NCBI GenBank assembly: GCA_021734325.1
Contig: JAIPJF010000017.1
Span: 1 to 64,000 of the forward strand
DNA from: Fidelibacterota bacterium
Lineage (GTDB): Bacteria > Fidelibacterota > UBA8477 > JABMPR01
Reading direction: 5' to 3'
DNA length: 64,000 bases
The translations under genes were made by a program, and so were the position numbers. The notes below the pieces were generated by a model. It saw only the letters and a program-made list of their open reading frames with translations, ran no database searches and was not told the DNA's origin. This document shows positions 1 to 10,080 of this stretch, in pieces; positions within the stretch are counted from its first letter, which is position 1, and each line of letters begins with the position of its first letter.

Positions 1-353
<353 letters not shown>

Positions 354-430
354 AATATTATTCTAACTTTAGTCCGCATAGCGAACTACTCAACTTTTTC
401 CCAATTTTTGTCAATGATGAGATTTTTGAT

Positions 431-550
431 TTTTCGACGACTTTAGCACAGGGGAAACACCCGATCCCATTCCGACCTCGGAAGTTAAGGCCTGTTGCGC
501 CGATGATAGTGCCTTCTTTGAGGGTGTGAAAGTAGGACGTTGTCGAGAAA
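431..550 (+). rRNA. rrf: 5S ribosomal RNA
   Basis: A ~120-base stretch carries the conserved 5S segments: aacacccgatcccattccga followed by acctcggaagttaag at about 456-488, then a 3' arm with gggtgtgaaagtagg at 522-535. The ends were set by the helix I pairing of ttttcgac (431-438) with gtcgagaaa (542-550). It follows the 23S end directly and precedes a strong terminator. Confidence 0.93.
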
Positions 551-555
551 CCTTG

Positions 556-584
556 AAGAGCCCCTGCAATGGGGCTCTTTCTAT
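556..584 (+). terminator. Rho-independent terminator of the rRNA operon
   Basis: A perfect 9-bp stem (aagagcccc / ggggctctt) with a 6-base loop is followed by a T-rich tail, starting about 6 bases after 5S. It ends rRNA transcription. The rest of 585-787 shows no coding signal: it has a TATAAT at 664-669 without a recognisable -35 and a TAGATT at 743-748, either of which could belong to the promoter of the following gene. Confidence 0.9.
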
Positions 585-787
585 TTATACAGGTCTATTT
601 AAATACCATAAGTTGAGGACACTCAAAGAAATCCAATACAAAAAAATTCAGGGTCAAAATAATTATAATGCTATGGATTTGTTGTTTATACCAATCTCTC
701 GAACTAAATTCATGCTTCACGGAAGATGATATAGCGCACGTTTAGATTGGTAACGTGTGTTATCTTGTCTATGTTGAGGAGGATAAT

Positions 788-1930
788 ATGAAAAAAACGC
801 TATACATAGTTGGTGTGCTCTTGCTCTCAAGCTTTATCAGTGCACAAACAATAAAAATTACCACCATTCAACCGCTCGCAGAATGGGATTTTATTTCCGT
901 ACTTGATTATAATCAAAACTTTGGACCAGGATCACCGCTTCTATTTAGCTATAGAATTGACCCCGGTGATACCATGGCCAGGGATATTGGGTTCAAGATT
1001 TCATTGACTACCTCAGCGAGGGAATTTGAATCGGCAGCTTCGGGATATCCCACGCTACTGGAATACTCATTTTCGCTTGACCTTGAAGCACCGTTGACAA
1101 TTGATAATACAAAATTTGATATCGATTCTGACAATAATACACTTATTGATGAACTAGGTAATGTTGTCAGGGTCAAAAATGCTCGATATACAGGTATTAC
1201 AGAATCCTCGATGCGTGATCTCCTGAGTGATTTTGCATCAAGTGGCGGTAATCTACCAGAAGGAACTTATTCTTTTCAGTTTCTAATTACGGCTCCTAGT
1301 GGTTTTGAACTCAATACAGATGATTTTGAATCCATAACAGTGCTCACCAGCAGGGTGCCAGCTGGAATTACGCTTGGGTCACCAAGGGATGAAGAGACGG
1401 TAAGTGGAGCCAATCCGTTTTTTGAATGGACTTCCTTTGGGTGTGACGATTATTACATTAGAATTGCAGAATATAATCCTTTGCTCCACAGCTCACCCGA
1501 TGATGCCATTAATAGTGAATCCTCCTTACCCTATCCAGATAACCATGATTTCTATCCGCTTGGCAACGCGACCAGTTTGCTGTATGAAGGTATCGGACGC
1601 CCACTGGAAGTAGGTAAAACTTATGTCTGGCAGATTAAAAAGAAATGCATCTCAAATCGTGATGACAAATGGGAGCAAAGTCAGGTCCAAAGCTTTAATA
1701 TTCTGGAAACGAATAGTCGAACCGAAACACCTTGTCAGCAACAGCTAAGAAATGTTCTTGGAGATAATCAATACAATGTTCTCTTTGGCGTGAATGGTCC
1801 GCTGGAAGGCTATGGTGAGTGTGCTGAGATATCCCTTGATGGCAATGGTATAAGTGCAACTGACTTTGAGTCTCTTCTGGTTCAACTCATTAACGGTGTG
1901 TATGAAATAGAGAGTGTGACGACTCAATAG
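788..1930 (+). CDS. Exported hypothetical protein with fibronectin-III-like segment
   Basis: About 380 residues; no family recognised. The start at 788 is chosen because gaggagg sits at 775-781, a good Shine-Dalgarno spacing, and translation then begins with a textbook signal peptide (MKK, hydrophobic core, cleavage near ISAQ). An in-frame GTG at 755 would add 11 unlikely residues. Past the middle, a segment with FFEW and later TYVWQIK resembles the Fn3/Ig-like repeats of secreted FCB proteins. It is the first gene of a run with the FecR protein 9 bases downstream, so it probably acts in the periplasm or on the outer membrane with those products. The function is unknown. Confidence 0.8.
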   Translation: MKKTLYIVGVLLLSSFISAQTIKITTIQPLAEWDFISVLDYNQNFGPGSPLLFSYRIDPGDTMARDIGFKISLTTSAREFESAASGYPTLLEYSFSLDLEAPLTIDNTKFDIDSDNNTLIDELGNVVRVKNARYTGITESSMRDLLSDFASSGGNLPEGTYSFQFLITAPSGFELNTDDFESITVLTSRVPAGITLGSPRDEETVSGANPFFEWTSFGCDDYYIRIAEYNPLLHSSPDDAINSESSLPYPDNHDFYPLGNATSLLYEGIGRPLEVGKTYVWQIKKKCISNRDDKWEQSQVQSFNILETNSRTETPCQQQLRNVLGDNQYNVLFGVNGPLEGYGECAEISLDGNGISATDFESLLVQLINGVYEIESVTTQ

Positions 1931-1939
1931 AGGTATATT

Positions 1940-2647
1940 ATGAAATATTTATCAAAAATTGCTGTTTTTATCATCCTGTCTACCTTCTGGCTCACCTTGT
2001 TGTATTCCCAGGAATCAGTGGGTGTTATTGCAAAAGCGAAGGGTGGAACTTTTCACAAGAAATTCAATGCTGATGATTATAATCCAAATGCCGTCATGGG
2101 TACTCAACTTAAAAATCATGACTGGATCAAAACAGGCGATGACGGTTTTATAGCCATCTTTTTTCTCGATGATAAAAGCCAACTGAAGATTAAGGGAAAT
2201 TCCGAGCTCGAAATATTGGCTGCAGTTGAACGGGGCAAAATATCCAAGACCATCTCACTGGATTATGGTACCGTAAAAGCTTCGGTTACAAAGCAAAAAG
2301 GTGAATTCAGAATTGCAACCCCTACCTCTGTGGCTTCTGTAAAAGGTACAGAATGGTGGGTTCAAAGCAATGAGAATGGTGACATTTTTACAGTATTGAA
2401 TGGTATTGTTGAGATTGAAAATTTAATAAGTGGCCTGGTTCAGAATGTTGGTCAGAACAGCACTGCTAGCTCAGGTTCTGATGGTTCAATGGAAGTCAAC
2501 GCAACCGTCAACAATGAAATTCCTGATGATCCAGATAGTGACGAAACTCAGGAAGATGATACCAGTACCATTCATGAACTTCGTATTCGCATGGTAAACG
2601 AAGAGACAAATACGGAAAAATTCATCATAATTGAGTACGCAGAATAA
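1940..2647 (+). CDS. FecR-domain exported protein
   Basis: 235 residues with an N-terminal signal peptide or anchor (about residues 7-24). A FecR domain spans about residues 45-165: the pattern D-W-I-K-T-G-D-D-G, a LKI-GN-S-E-L stretch, then TSVASVKGTEWWV and VLNGIVEIEN is typical of the family. In iron transport FecR proteins carry periplasmic signals to sigma factors, but this stand-alone secreted type is mostly found with CHASE2 cyclases and surface proteins and likely acts as a periplasmic sensor or ligand-binding module. The C-terminus is acidic and low in complexity (DDPDSDETQEDD). It sits between the exported protein and the barrel-like protein, close enough to share a transcript. Confidence 0.88.
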   Translation: MKYLSKIAVFIILSTFWLTLLYSQESVGVIAKAKGGTFHKKFNADDYNPNAVMGTQLKNHDWIKTGDDGFIAIFFLDDKSQLKIKGNSELEILAAVERGKISKTISLDYGTVKASVTKQKGEFRIATPTSVASVKGTEWWVQSNENGDIFTVLNGIVEIENLISGLVQNVGQNSTASSGSDGSMEVNATVNNEIPDDPDSDETQEDDTSTIHELRIRMVNEETNTEKFIIIEYAE

Positions 2648-2672
2648 TTAACCCGTTTCCTGAACTAGAATA

Positions 2673-5477
2673 ATGAGATATCTGTTCACAGTTTTGCTGC
2701 TTGGACTTGGACTGAATACATTCGCCTATCAAGAGCAGGGCGAAATTATTCATATCCCACCAAGAGAAGCCATTGAGGGAAATAGTCTTTCCTTTGAGGC
2801 GATCTACACAGGTGATCTCGACCAAATCCAAAGTGTGAAAATATTGTATAGACTTGCTGGCCAGATTGGTTTCCTCGAGGAAAACATGACCATCCGTGAG
2901 CTGAAACTTAGTGGAGAATTAGCTGGGGCGGTGATTGGAGCCCCTGGAATTGAGTACGTAATTGTGGCAAATCTGAAAAATGGGGGGTTGGTGGCATTTC
3001 CGCCAAGTGATGATCCCCTCTCAAACCCTCAATACGTACCCGTTGAAGAGCCAGTTGCTACACAAAATATTCAGAATAATAGTGAGAATTTTGGCGAAAT
3101 GGTGATTCTGACACCTGAGCCTGGCCAGATTTTCCCTTTTGGCGAGTCAATGATTGCTGCTGTCTCCCTCTTCACCTTTGAGAATGTTGATATCAATTCG
3201 GTGCGGGTATTTTTTGACAATGTGAATGTTACTGCCTATTCATTGGTAACCACCGACCTGATTACCTATAAACCTGATGCATTAAGTCCCGGTCAACATA
3301 CCATTTTTATCGAGGTATCGAATATCTACGGTGTTCGCCTGGCCTCCACATCCTGGAACTTTATAGTTCGTAGTCAAGCCCAGCAAATCTTCGAGATGGA
3401 TGTAACCGGTAGTCTAAATCTCAATTTCAGGCAAGATTTGGTTAACTTTAGTGATACGAGTGTTGTTTCAGTTATTGCCGGGGATACCGTCTCAATTCCC
3501 ATCTACACTGCAGAAACTCAATCTGTATTTCGCTCAGATTTTGCTACAAACATTAATTTTGATTGGGCAAAGGTAAAACTCTTCGCGAATTTGACAAGTA
3601 AAGAGGATTCTACGCTCCAGCCTCAAAACAGGTATGGAGTCAAGGTCCGGACCTCCTGGTTAAAATACTCGTACGGTGATGAGACAGCGATGATGAACCG
3701 CCTGTCACTTTGGGGTAAAAGAGTCCGTGGTCACAACATAGATATGCGTTTTAAATGGTTAAATCTTCATGTGGTCAGCGGAAAAACTGCTCGAGCAATA
3801 TCAGGATCTGCGTTTTTTGATAGCTCTTCCTCGACCTGGAACAGAACCGGATATAGTTTTGAGAGAGGACTATTTGCTATTCGACCAAGTTTTGGTACGG
3901 GAAAGTTCGCCCAAGTGGGCTTCTTCTATGTCCATGTTCGTGATAGCGTTAATAGTGTCAAAACTCGTCCTAGCCTGTGGACTGGTGATCACTTTTCAGA
4001 AGAACTATTTGGGAGCACTGGATCAGTGGAAATCCCATTCGGAGCCGATCAATACATACTGGACGATAGTCTCCATACGGTTCGATATGGATTATCAGGA
4101 AGCAATCCTGAGGATAACGTCGTTGTCGGATCAGACATTAAATTGGCATTCGATGACCATCGTTTTGTTATGGAAGGGAGCGCGGCTTTCTCGCTTTATA
4201 ACAATAATATTCTTGAAGGTCCCCTCACACGATCGCGATTGGATACATTTTCCTTACTTGCAGACACAACTTTTGATGATACCCTGGGAACTGGCACCAT
4301 TGATATGCCTTTAGCTAATCTGGATGATTTAATTTCAGGAGCCGGGTTGAATTTTCTATTGAGCGATGGAAAATTTGATGCAGAAAAACTTGCTGATTTC
4401 TTTGTATTGAATGAGAATCTTACCTTACCTGTGGATATAGCAAGCCTCGATGAGAAAAACTATTTAGCCGCTATGACCACTCTTGCGTTACGTTTTGCCT
4501 TGAAACTGAATTATTATAATCATTTCATCAATATAGATTACCACCATGTGGGACCCGGATACAAAGCCCTGGGTAGTCCAGTGCTACGTTTGGATGGAAA
4601 AGGATGGAATGGGTGGAAAATTACTGACAAAATGCGTATGCTAGACAATATGCTTTATTTGAACCTGGGCTGGGAATCAAACAAGAATAACACAACTTCC
4701 CTTGATCCGCTTACAGATCCAAGGTTGATTCAAAACACCTTCAGCGCGGGAATAACACTGAATCCAGGACAGGGATTGCCAACGATCACCACCAATATGA
4801 AATATTTCACTCGAGATAACAACGTAGATGAGATAAAAACTATCGTACAGGCTCTGGATGCAACCACTGATACTACCATAATTATCGATGAGCGGGAATT
4901 GAACGAACTATTGAGCACAAATGTGAGTTTGACATATTTATTTCGTACAGGCGAGGTCGGAAATACTCTGTCATTTAATCTAATGAAATCTGATATGAAT
5001 AACTTGGTCATTGGGTATGAGGGACTTTTACGAGCCTCCAATCTTTACGGATTTAATATTAGGTCTGAATGGGGCTTCCCTCTTACGACTACCTTCTCTT
5101 TCAACAGCAATAAGAATCAAATTTATGATGAGAAGAATCCGAACTTTCAATCGAACTCATTCAGTACATTTCGTATGAGTGCGGGGTATAGACTTTTTGC
5201 AAGCTCCCTTATTATCAGAGGAAGTATCCAGCAGATAATTTTTGATGATCAGAAGTATACCAGCTATGAAAATTATGAAAGCGATATTCTGACCAAATCA
5301 ACCAAAACGCAGACAAACATGCAACTAAACACTCAGTATACATTCAATGCATTAACAATTGGTGAGACCATTGTTAAGTCACGCGTCATAGGAAGTTATG
5401 AGCGACGTCAGTACGCCAGTGAATACACTGACTACTCCGACAATATGATCTCAGCTAGATTTGAAACAACATTTTAG
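2673..5477 (+). CDS. Large secreted protein, probable outer-membrane beta-barrel
   Basis: 934 residues with an N-terminal signal peptide (MRYLFTVLLLGLGLNTFAYQ). The first ~240 residues look like Ig-like periplasmic modules (the ILTPEPGQIFPFGES stretch, then an FFDNVNVT segment). From about residue 245 to the end the sequence alternates polar and hydrophobic residues in many amphipathic strands with aromatic girdles (for example SLNLNFRQDL, MRFKWLNLHV, AGYRLFA). The last residue is Phe (RFETTF), as is common for outer-membrane proteins assembled by BamA. No named family was recognised. It sits between the FecR gene and the CHASE2 cyclase gene with short gaps, suggesting one envelope-spanning module. 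The barrel call is inference from sequence pattern. Confidence 0.75.
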   Translation: MRYLFTVLLLGLGLNTFAYQEQGEIIHIPPREAIEGNSLSFEAIYTGDLDQIQSVKILYRLAGQIGFLEENMTIRELKLSGELAGAVIGAPGIEYVIVANLKNGGLVAFPPSDDPLSNPQYVPVEEPVATQNIQNNSENFGEMVILTPEPGQIFPFGESMIAAVSLFTFENVDINSVRVFFDNVNVTAYSLVTTDLITYKPDALSPGQHTIFIEVSNIYGVRLASTSWNFIVRSQAQQIFEMDVTGSLNLNFRQDLVNFSDTSVVSVIAGDTVSIPIYTAETQSVFRSDFATNINFDWAKVKLFANLTSKEDSTLQPQNRYGVKVRTSWLKYSYGDETAMMNRLSLWGKRVRGHNIDMRFKWLNLHVVSGKTARAISGSAFFDSSSSTWNRTGYSFERGLFAIRPSFGTGKFAQVGFFYVHVRDSVNSVKTRPSLWTGDHFSEELFGSTGSVEIPFGADQYILDDSLHTVRYGLSGSNPEDNVVVGSDIKLAFDDHRFVMEGSAAFSLYNNNILEGPLTRSRLDTFSLLADTTFDDTLGTGTIDMPLANLDDLISGAGLNFLLSDGKFDAEKLADFFVLNENLTLPVDIASLDEKNYLAAMTTLALRFALKLNYYNHFINIDYHHVGPGYKALGSPVLRLDGKGWNGWKITDKMRMLDNMLYLNLGWESNKNNTTSLDPLTDPRLIQNTFSAGITLNPGQGLPTITTNMKYFTRDNNVDEIKTIVQALDATTDTTIIIDERELNELLSTNVSLTYLFRTGEVGNTLSFNLMKSDMNNLVIGYEGLLRASNLYGFNIRSEWGFPLTTTFSFNSNKNQIYDEKNPNFQSNSFSTFRMSAGYRLFASSLIIRGSIQQIIFDDQKYTSYENYESDILTKSTKTQTNMQLNTQYTFNALTIGETIVKSRVIGSYERRQYASEYTDYSDNMISARFETTF

Positions 5478-5509
5478 GCAAAAGTATCAATAAAATTGGG
5501 GGGTTCGAC

Positions 5510-7927
5510 ATGCTAAAAAAATACGGCATAGGAATCTTATTTACATTTATTACCATAGTTTTGGTACTCTTGATTCAGCTTCTTGGCCTTTTTGATTTAG
5601 CAAATTACAAGATGCTTGATTTTAATTTTCAGTTGCGAGGTCCTCTGTCATCCTGGGCTTCTCACCAGGAAAATCCCAACGATAGTTTGGATGTTATTCT
5701 TATTGATGTTGATGATGAGACCTATAGAATACTCTCAGATATTGGCTGGCCCTATCCCCGTGGAAAAATATGGAATAGAGTGATTACCAATCTGGCAGAT
5801 GCAGGGGCAAAGGTAATCGTATTTGATGTTCAATTTGACTCCCGTGATGCTCATACAGCTGTGGCTTTAACTGTATTCGATGGACACCTTCCGGATAACT
5901 ATGTTGATGGCGATATGGCCATTGCAAACGCCATAGAGTATGCTCGGACCAAAGGTACTGAAGTTGTGATGGCTTCCACGATTAAGAATGAACCATCCCG
6001 GATTCCCCCAGAAATATTGATTACTCCCAATGATGTAATCATGCAGGCAAATCCTGATCATGGTTTGGTGGATATTGATGAGGATAAAGATCACTTCACG
6101 CGTCGATACAGAGTGTTCAATGTTTTGGGCCACGATTCGGATCAGTGGCTACTTTCTCTGGGGCTTAAGGCAGTGAAATATTTTCTCGATATACCAGATG
6201 AGCCTGGAATAAGCTATAATTGGGAAAAGCACGAATTTGAATATGGTCCCATTAAGATCCCGACCTACGGTTCAGACTATCCTGGTTTCCTCACCAACAT
6301 TTACGGGCCTGCATCTCACGCCCGAATAGGGGAGTCTGAGCCATGGCAAACTTTTCAGAGATTTCCACTGGCCTGGATTATTGATACTGATGATTTTGAT
6401 CTACCTGTTTTTGAAGAGGACACGGATTGGATGGGGACGTTTGACCCAAATAGCTCTCTCAACATGATGATGAGCATGGTTGATCCCGAATACCAGGTAC
6501 CTGAGAGCCCTTTCAGAGATAAAATATGTGTAATTGGTGTCTCTGTTGAAGTCATGCACGATTATAAATCAACAGCGTTTTTTGATTATCTGGGCGCCCC
6601 AACTTTAATGCCTGGGTTCGAATATCATGCGAACGCCATTCAGACATTACTGGATCAAAATTTTGTGCAAGTATGGGGAAACACAATCGAATTTACTTCT
6701 GACTCAGCTGCCTATCAAATATTTCTGATCATTATATGTGCAGTATTGGCCTACCTGATCATTGCCTTTTTTGATCCTCTTTGGGGTGGACTCCTGATAA
6801 TAATTGAAGCGATCATTTTGTTTGACATCAGCATCACGATGTTCACAACGGATACGTGGTGGTTGTTTAAATGGATATCAGGTAATGCAGAAAGTATTCA
6901 GGTTCCCCCAGCTGGTCATACAATGTTCATCCCTATTGTGGCTCCCCTATTTGTCATGGCCCTCACTTACCTGACAAATGTCTTGTATAAATTCATTCAG
7001 GAGCAGCGTGATAAACACTTTCTCAAAGATACGTTTGGTACCTATATCTCTCCAGATCTTATCGATCAACTGTATGAAGAAAAGCGTGAACCAAAGCTTG
7101 GTGGAGAAGAGTCTGTTCATACTGCTTACTTCACCGATATTCAAAGTTTTTCAAGCTTTTCGGAAAAACTCACGGCAACTGAGCTGGTTGAACTTCTTAA
7201 CGAATATCTAACCAAGATGACAGATGTCTTGCTGTCAAACCTGGGGACACTTGATAAATATGAAGGTGATGCTATTGTCGCCTTCTACGGAGCACCCGTC
7301 CCTGTCCCAGACCATGAATATCGTGCTTGTCTGACTGCACTACAAATGCAGTCGAACCTCGATGGTCTTAGAGAAAAATGGCTGAATGAGGGTGATCGTT
7401 GGCCGGAAGTTGTTCATAATATGCGTATGAGGATCGGTATCGCGTCTGGAATGATGGTGACTGGCAATATGGGCTCAGCTCAAAGAATGAACTACACCAT
7501 GATGGGAGATATTGTTAATACTGCTGCCCGTTTGGAGGAAAGCGCCAAACAGTATGGCGTGTACAATCATGTTCTAAAGGCAACTCGAGACGCGTGTGAA
7601 GATAAATTCGAATGGCGCGACATAGATATTGTAAAAGTTGTTGGAAAAAGTGAAGCAGTTCACGCCTATGAATTAATTTCACGTAGGGGAGAATTGCCAT
7701 CTGGATATGAGAAATTACTACCAGCATATGATGAAGCATTACAACTCTTCAGGTCACGAAAATGGGACCTGGCATCTGAGGCGTTTAAAGCTGCAGAAAA
7801 ATATGAAGATATGTTCCCTGGCCGGAAAAGCAATCCATGTCTGACTTATATCAGTAGAATAGAAGACTATAAGCAGAATCCTCCTGGCGATGATTGGGAT
7901 GGTAGTCATACTTTAACAAGAAAATAG
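5510..7927 (+). CDS. CHASE2-domain adenylate/guanylate cyclase
   Basis: 805 residues. One N-terminal membrane helix (about 5-28) precedes a large periplasmic CHASE2 sensor domain (about 35-390, with DVILIDVDDETYR and the RGKIWNRVI stretch). Three closely spaced membrane helices follow (about 400-495), then a cytoplasmic class III nucleotide cyclase domain (about 530-720). The two metal-binding Asp residues are visible in YFTDIQSFS and KYEGDAIVAFYG, and the TMMGDIVNTAARLE motif is intact, so the enzyme should be active. It makes cAMP or cGMP in response to a periplasmic signal; which nucleotide cannot be read safely. It is the last gene of the FecR/barrel module and begins after a gggggttcgac spacer. 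Confidence 0.92.
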   Translation: MLKKYGIGILFTFITIVLVLLIQLLGLFDLANYKMLDFNFQLRGPLSSWASHQENPNDSLDVILIDVDDETYRILSDIGWPYPRGKIWNRVITNLADAGAKVIVFDVQFDSRDAHTAVALTVFDGHLPDNYVDGDMAIANAIEYARTKGTEVVMASTIKNEPSRIPPEILITPNDVIMQANPDHGLVDIDEDKDHFTRRYRVFNVLGHDSDQWLLSLGLKAVKYFLDIPDEPGISYNWEKHEFEYGPIKIPTYGSDYPGFLTNIYGPASHARIGESEPWQTFQRFPLAWIIDTDDFDLPVFEEDTDWMGTFDPNSSLNMMMSMVDPEYQVPESPFRDKICVIGVSVEVMHDYKSTAFFDYLGAPTLMPGFEYHANAIQTLLDQNFVQVWGNTIEFTSDSAAYQIFLIIICAVLAYLIIAFFDPLWGGLLIIIEAIILFDISITMFTTDTWWLFKWISGNAESIQVPPAGHTMFIPIVAPLFVMALTYLTNVLYKFIQEQRDKHFLKDTFGTYISPDLIDQLYEEKREPKLGGEESVHTAYFTDIQSFSSFSEKLTATELVELLNEYLTKMTDVLLSNLGTLDKYEGDAIVAFYGAPVPVPDHEYRACLTALQMQSNLDGLREKWLNEGDRWPEVVHNMRMRIGIASGMMVTGNMGSAQRMNYTMMGDIVNTAARLEESAKQYGVYNHVLKATRDACEDKFEWRDIDIVKVVGKSEAVHAYELISRRGELPSGYEKLLPAYDEALQLFRSRKWDLASEAFKAAEKYEDMFPGRKSNPCLTYISRIEDYKQNPPGDDWDGSHTLTRK

Positions 7928-7997
7928 CTCGGCGCTCAATCGTAAGGTTGAAGTTCCGATTTCATTTTAATTATCGATTTGGAAATTAGTTTATTGA

Positions 7998-8033
7998 AAA
8001 CACTATTATTCTGAATACCAAAGAATAGTGTTT
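7998..8033 (+). terminator. Imperfect hairpin between cyclase and porX, possible terminator
   Basis: aaacactatt...tct pairs with aga.atagtgttt around a short loop, giving a 12-13 bp stem with a small bulge. The T run after it is short, so termination strength is uncertain. It sits in the 137-base gap between the cyclase stop and the porX-like start. Confidence 0.45.
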
Positions 8034-8064
8034 CCTAGACATCTTCTGCACATATTTTCGACCC

Positions 8065-9633
8065 ATGTCAGCAAATGAACTAAATCGCGGAAAAATACTG
8101 TGGGCCGACGATGAGATTGATTTGTTGCGATCGCACGTATTATTCCTTGAGGGGAAGGGATTCCAGCTTACGACCGTTACCAATGGCGATGACGCCATCG
8201 CTCTGTGTGCGAAACAGCGCTTCGATATTGTACTCCTTGATGAAAACATGCCCGGAAAAGATGGATTGGAAACACTCGCGATCTTGAAGGCAGAATTTCC
8301 TGCTTTACCAATTATAATGATCACCAAGAATGAAGAAGAGCGCCTGATGGAAGAAGCCATTGGCAGTCGCATATCAGATTATCTGACAAAACCGGTGAAC
8401 CCGTCCCAGATTCTCCTGGCCATCATGAAAATACTTGAAAATCAACAGATTAAACAAGACGCAGTCTCCGAAAAATACATGCTCGCATTTGGTGAACTTG
8501 CCCGGCAGATAGAAAGTAATCCTGATTCCCAGGCCTGGATAAATATTCATAACCAATTATCAACATGGGAATTGGAACTCGACGACTACCCCGATCTTGG
8601 ATTCGACGAAATGCTGTTGCAGCAGCAGCATGAAGCAAATGACCTTTTTACCAGATATGTCAGATCCAATTATGAGTCATGGGTCAATGCGCCTTCCGAT
8701 AGGCGTCCAGTGCTGTCGCCAGATGTATTTTCAACAGCGGTGAAGCCACTTTTAGAAGAGGGTCATAAGGTATTATTTCTGATCATTGATTGCATGAGAT
8801 GGGATCAGTGGTTGACGCTTGAACCCCTGTTGTACGAAGAGTACCAGATCAAACGCAATGGATACTATTCTTTGCTTCCAACAACTACAGAATTTAGTCG
8901 TAATGCTATTTTTAGCGGGCTATTTCCCGATGATATGAAAAGATTTCATTCTGACTGGTGGACAAGTCATGAAAACTATGGCCTCAATCAGCATGAGAAG
9001 GATTTTCTTCACGAAAATATCAGACGATCAGGACTTTCATTAAAGCCAGAGGCTCGATATAAAAAAATTATCAGCAATCATGAGGGACAGCAATTCGCGA
9101 AGCAATTCGCCTCATGGAGTAGTCAAAAGCTTGTTGCCCTGGTGGTTAATCAGGTAGATCTTCTCGCCCATCGAAGGACGGATTCACCCTTGTTAAAAGA
9201 AATTCTTCCAAATGAAGCGAGCTATAGAGAGATCGTTAGAGCCTGGTTTAATAATTCATGGATCAAGCAAGTAATTTCTACGGCTGCAAAGTTGGATTTT
9301 AAGGTTGTCATCACCTCGGATCATGGAAGTATTCGAGTGCAGCACCCCACCCAGATTCTGGCTGATCGCGAGGCATCAACCAACATAAGATTTAAACAAG
9401 GTCGAAATCTGAAACCGAATACAAAAGATGCATGGTATATTGATAACCCAGAAAGAATTCGATTACCATCCAATTCCAGCACAGATACCTTGGCTATAGC
9501 ACAAAAGATGTATTATTTCCTTTATCCTAACAATTATCGTAAATATCAAACAAAATATGCAGATACCTATCAACATGGCGGTCTTAGCATGTGGGAGATG
9601 ATCATTCCACTTATCAGCCTGGATCCAAAGTAA
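8065..9633 (+). CDS. porX: PorX-type response regulator with PglZ domain
   Basis: 522 residues. The N-terminal receiver domain (about 7-120) has the acidic pair in WADDEID, the phospho-acceptor Asp in VLLDENMPGKDG and the Lys in YLTKPV. A PglZ (alkaline-phosphatase fold) domain follows from about 200: LFLIIDCMRWDQW with its metal Asp, the TTTEFSRNAIFSGLFP nucleophile loop, and TSDHGS. This pairing is the hallmark of PorX, which in Bacteroidetes works with PorY to control the type IX secretion system. Here it heads a run of housekeeping genes and overlaps tsaE by one base. A T9SS cargo protein lies at 60465-62054, but no secretion-core gene is in the window. The start is the only good ATG before the receiver domain. 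Confidence 0.92.
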   Translation: MSANELNRGKILWADDEIDLLRSHVLFLEGKGFQLTTVTNGDDAIALCAKQRFDIVLLDENMPGKDGLETLAILKAEFPALPIIMITKNEEERLMEEAIGSRISDYLTKPVNPSQILLAIMKILENQQIKQDAVSEKYMLAFGELARQIESNPDSQAWINIHNQLSTWELELDDYPDLGFDEMLLQQQHEANDLFTRYVRSNYESWVNAPSDRRPVLSPDVFSTAVKPLLEEGHKVLFLIIDCMRWDQWLTLEPLLYEEYQIKRNGYYSLLPTTTEFSRNAIFSGLFPDDMKRFHSDWWTSHENYGLNQHEKDFLHENIRRSGLSLKPEARYKKIISNHEGQQFAKQFASWSSQKLVALVVNQVDLLAHRRTDSPLLKEILPNEASYREIVRAWFNNSWIKQVISTAAKLDFKVVITSDHGSIRVQHPTQILADREASTNIRFKQGRNLKPNTKDAWYIDNPERIRLPSNSSTDTLAIAQKMYYFLYPNNYRKYQTKYADTYQHGGLSMWEMIIPLISLDPK

Positions 9634-10079
9634 TGTTCGAGTATCACTTTCATACAGGTGGTAGCGATGAAACAAAGGCGCTCGCGATGAAGCTGGCGGC
9701 TCAGTTAAGACCGGGTGAAGTGCTGGCTATGTCAGGTGATCTGGCAAGCGGAAAAACTACATTTACTCAGGGGATCACACAATATTTCCAAATAGAAGAG
9801 TATGCGTTAAGTCCGACCTTTACATATATCAATGAATACCACGGAAAGACGCAAAATATTGTCCATATTGATGCCTACAGATTAACGAGTGGGAGCGAGC
9901 TGGTCGCAATGGGGCTTTGGGATTATTATAATTCCGGGGCAATCATTATTATCGAATGGGCAGATATTGTTGCCGATGCAATTCCAGAAGATGCAATTGG
10001 ACTAAGCTTCAAGACAGCAAGTGGTAACGAAAATGGAAGAGAGATCAAGATTATTTCACCCAGAGATCTAAGTCTGTAA
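9633..10079 (+). CDS. tsaE: tRNA threonylcarbamoyladenosine biosynthesis ATPase TsaE
   Basis: 148 residues. Walker A GDLASGKTT lies at about residues 35-43, with the family motifs SPTFTYINEY, HIDAYRL and IIIEWAD after it. TsaE works with TsaB and TsaD to make the t6A37 modification on ANN-decoding tRNAs. The ATG at 9633 shares one base with the porX stop (TAATG), a sign of translational coupling. A longer in-frame start at 9591 would lie inside porX and adds nothing conserved. tsaB follows after one base. Confidence 0.95.
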   Translation: MFEYHFHTGGSDETKALAMKLAAQLRPGEVLAMSGDLASGKTTFTQGITQYFQIEEYALSPTFTYINEYHGKTQNIVHIDAYRLTSGSELVAMGLWDYYNSGAIIIIEWADIVADAIPEDAIGLSFKTASGNENGREIKIISPRDLSL

Positions 10080-10080
10080 A

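Noticed and set aside
8374..8638. Minus-strand ORFs inside porX
   Set aside because: They are antisense to a well-conserved receiver domain, with no motif or ribosome site.
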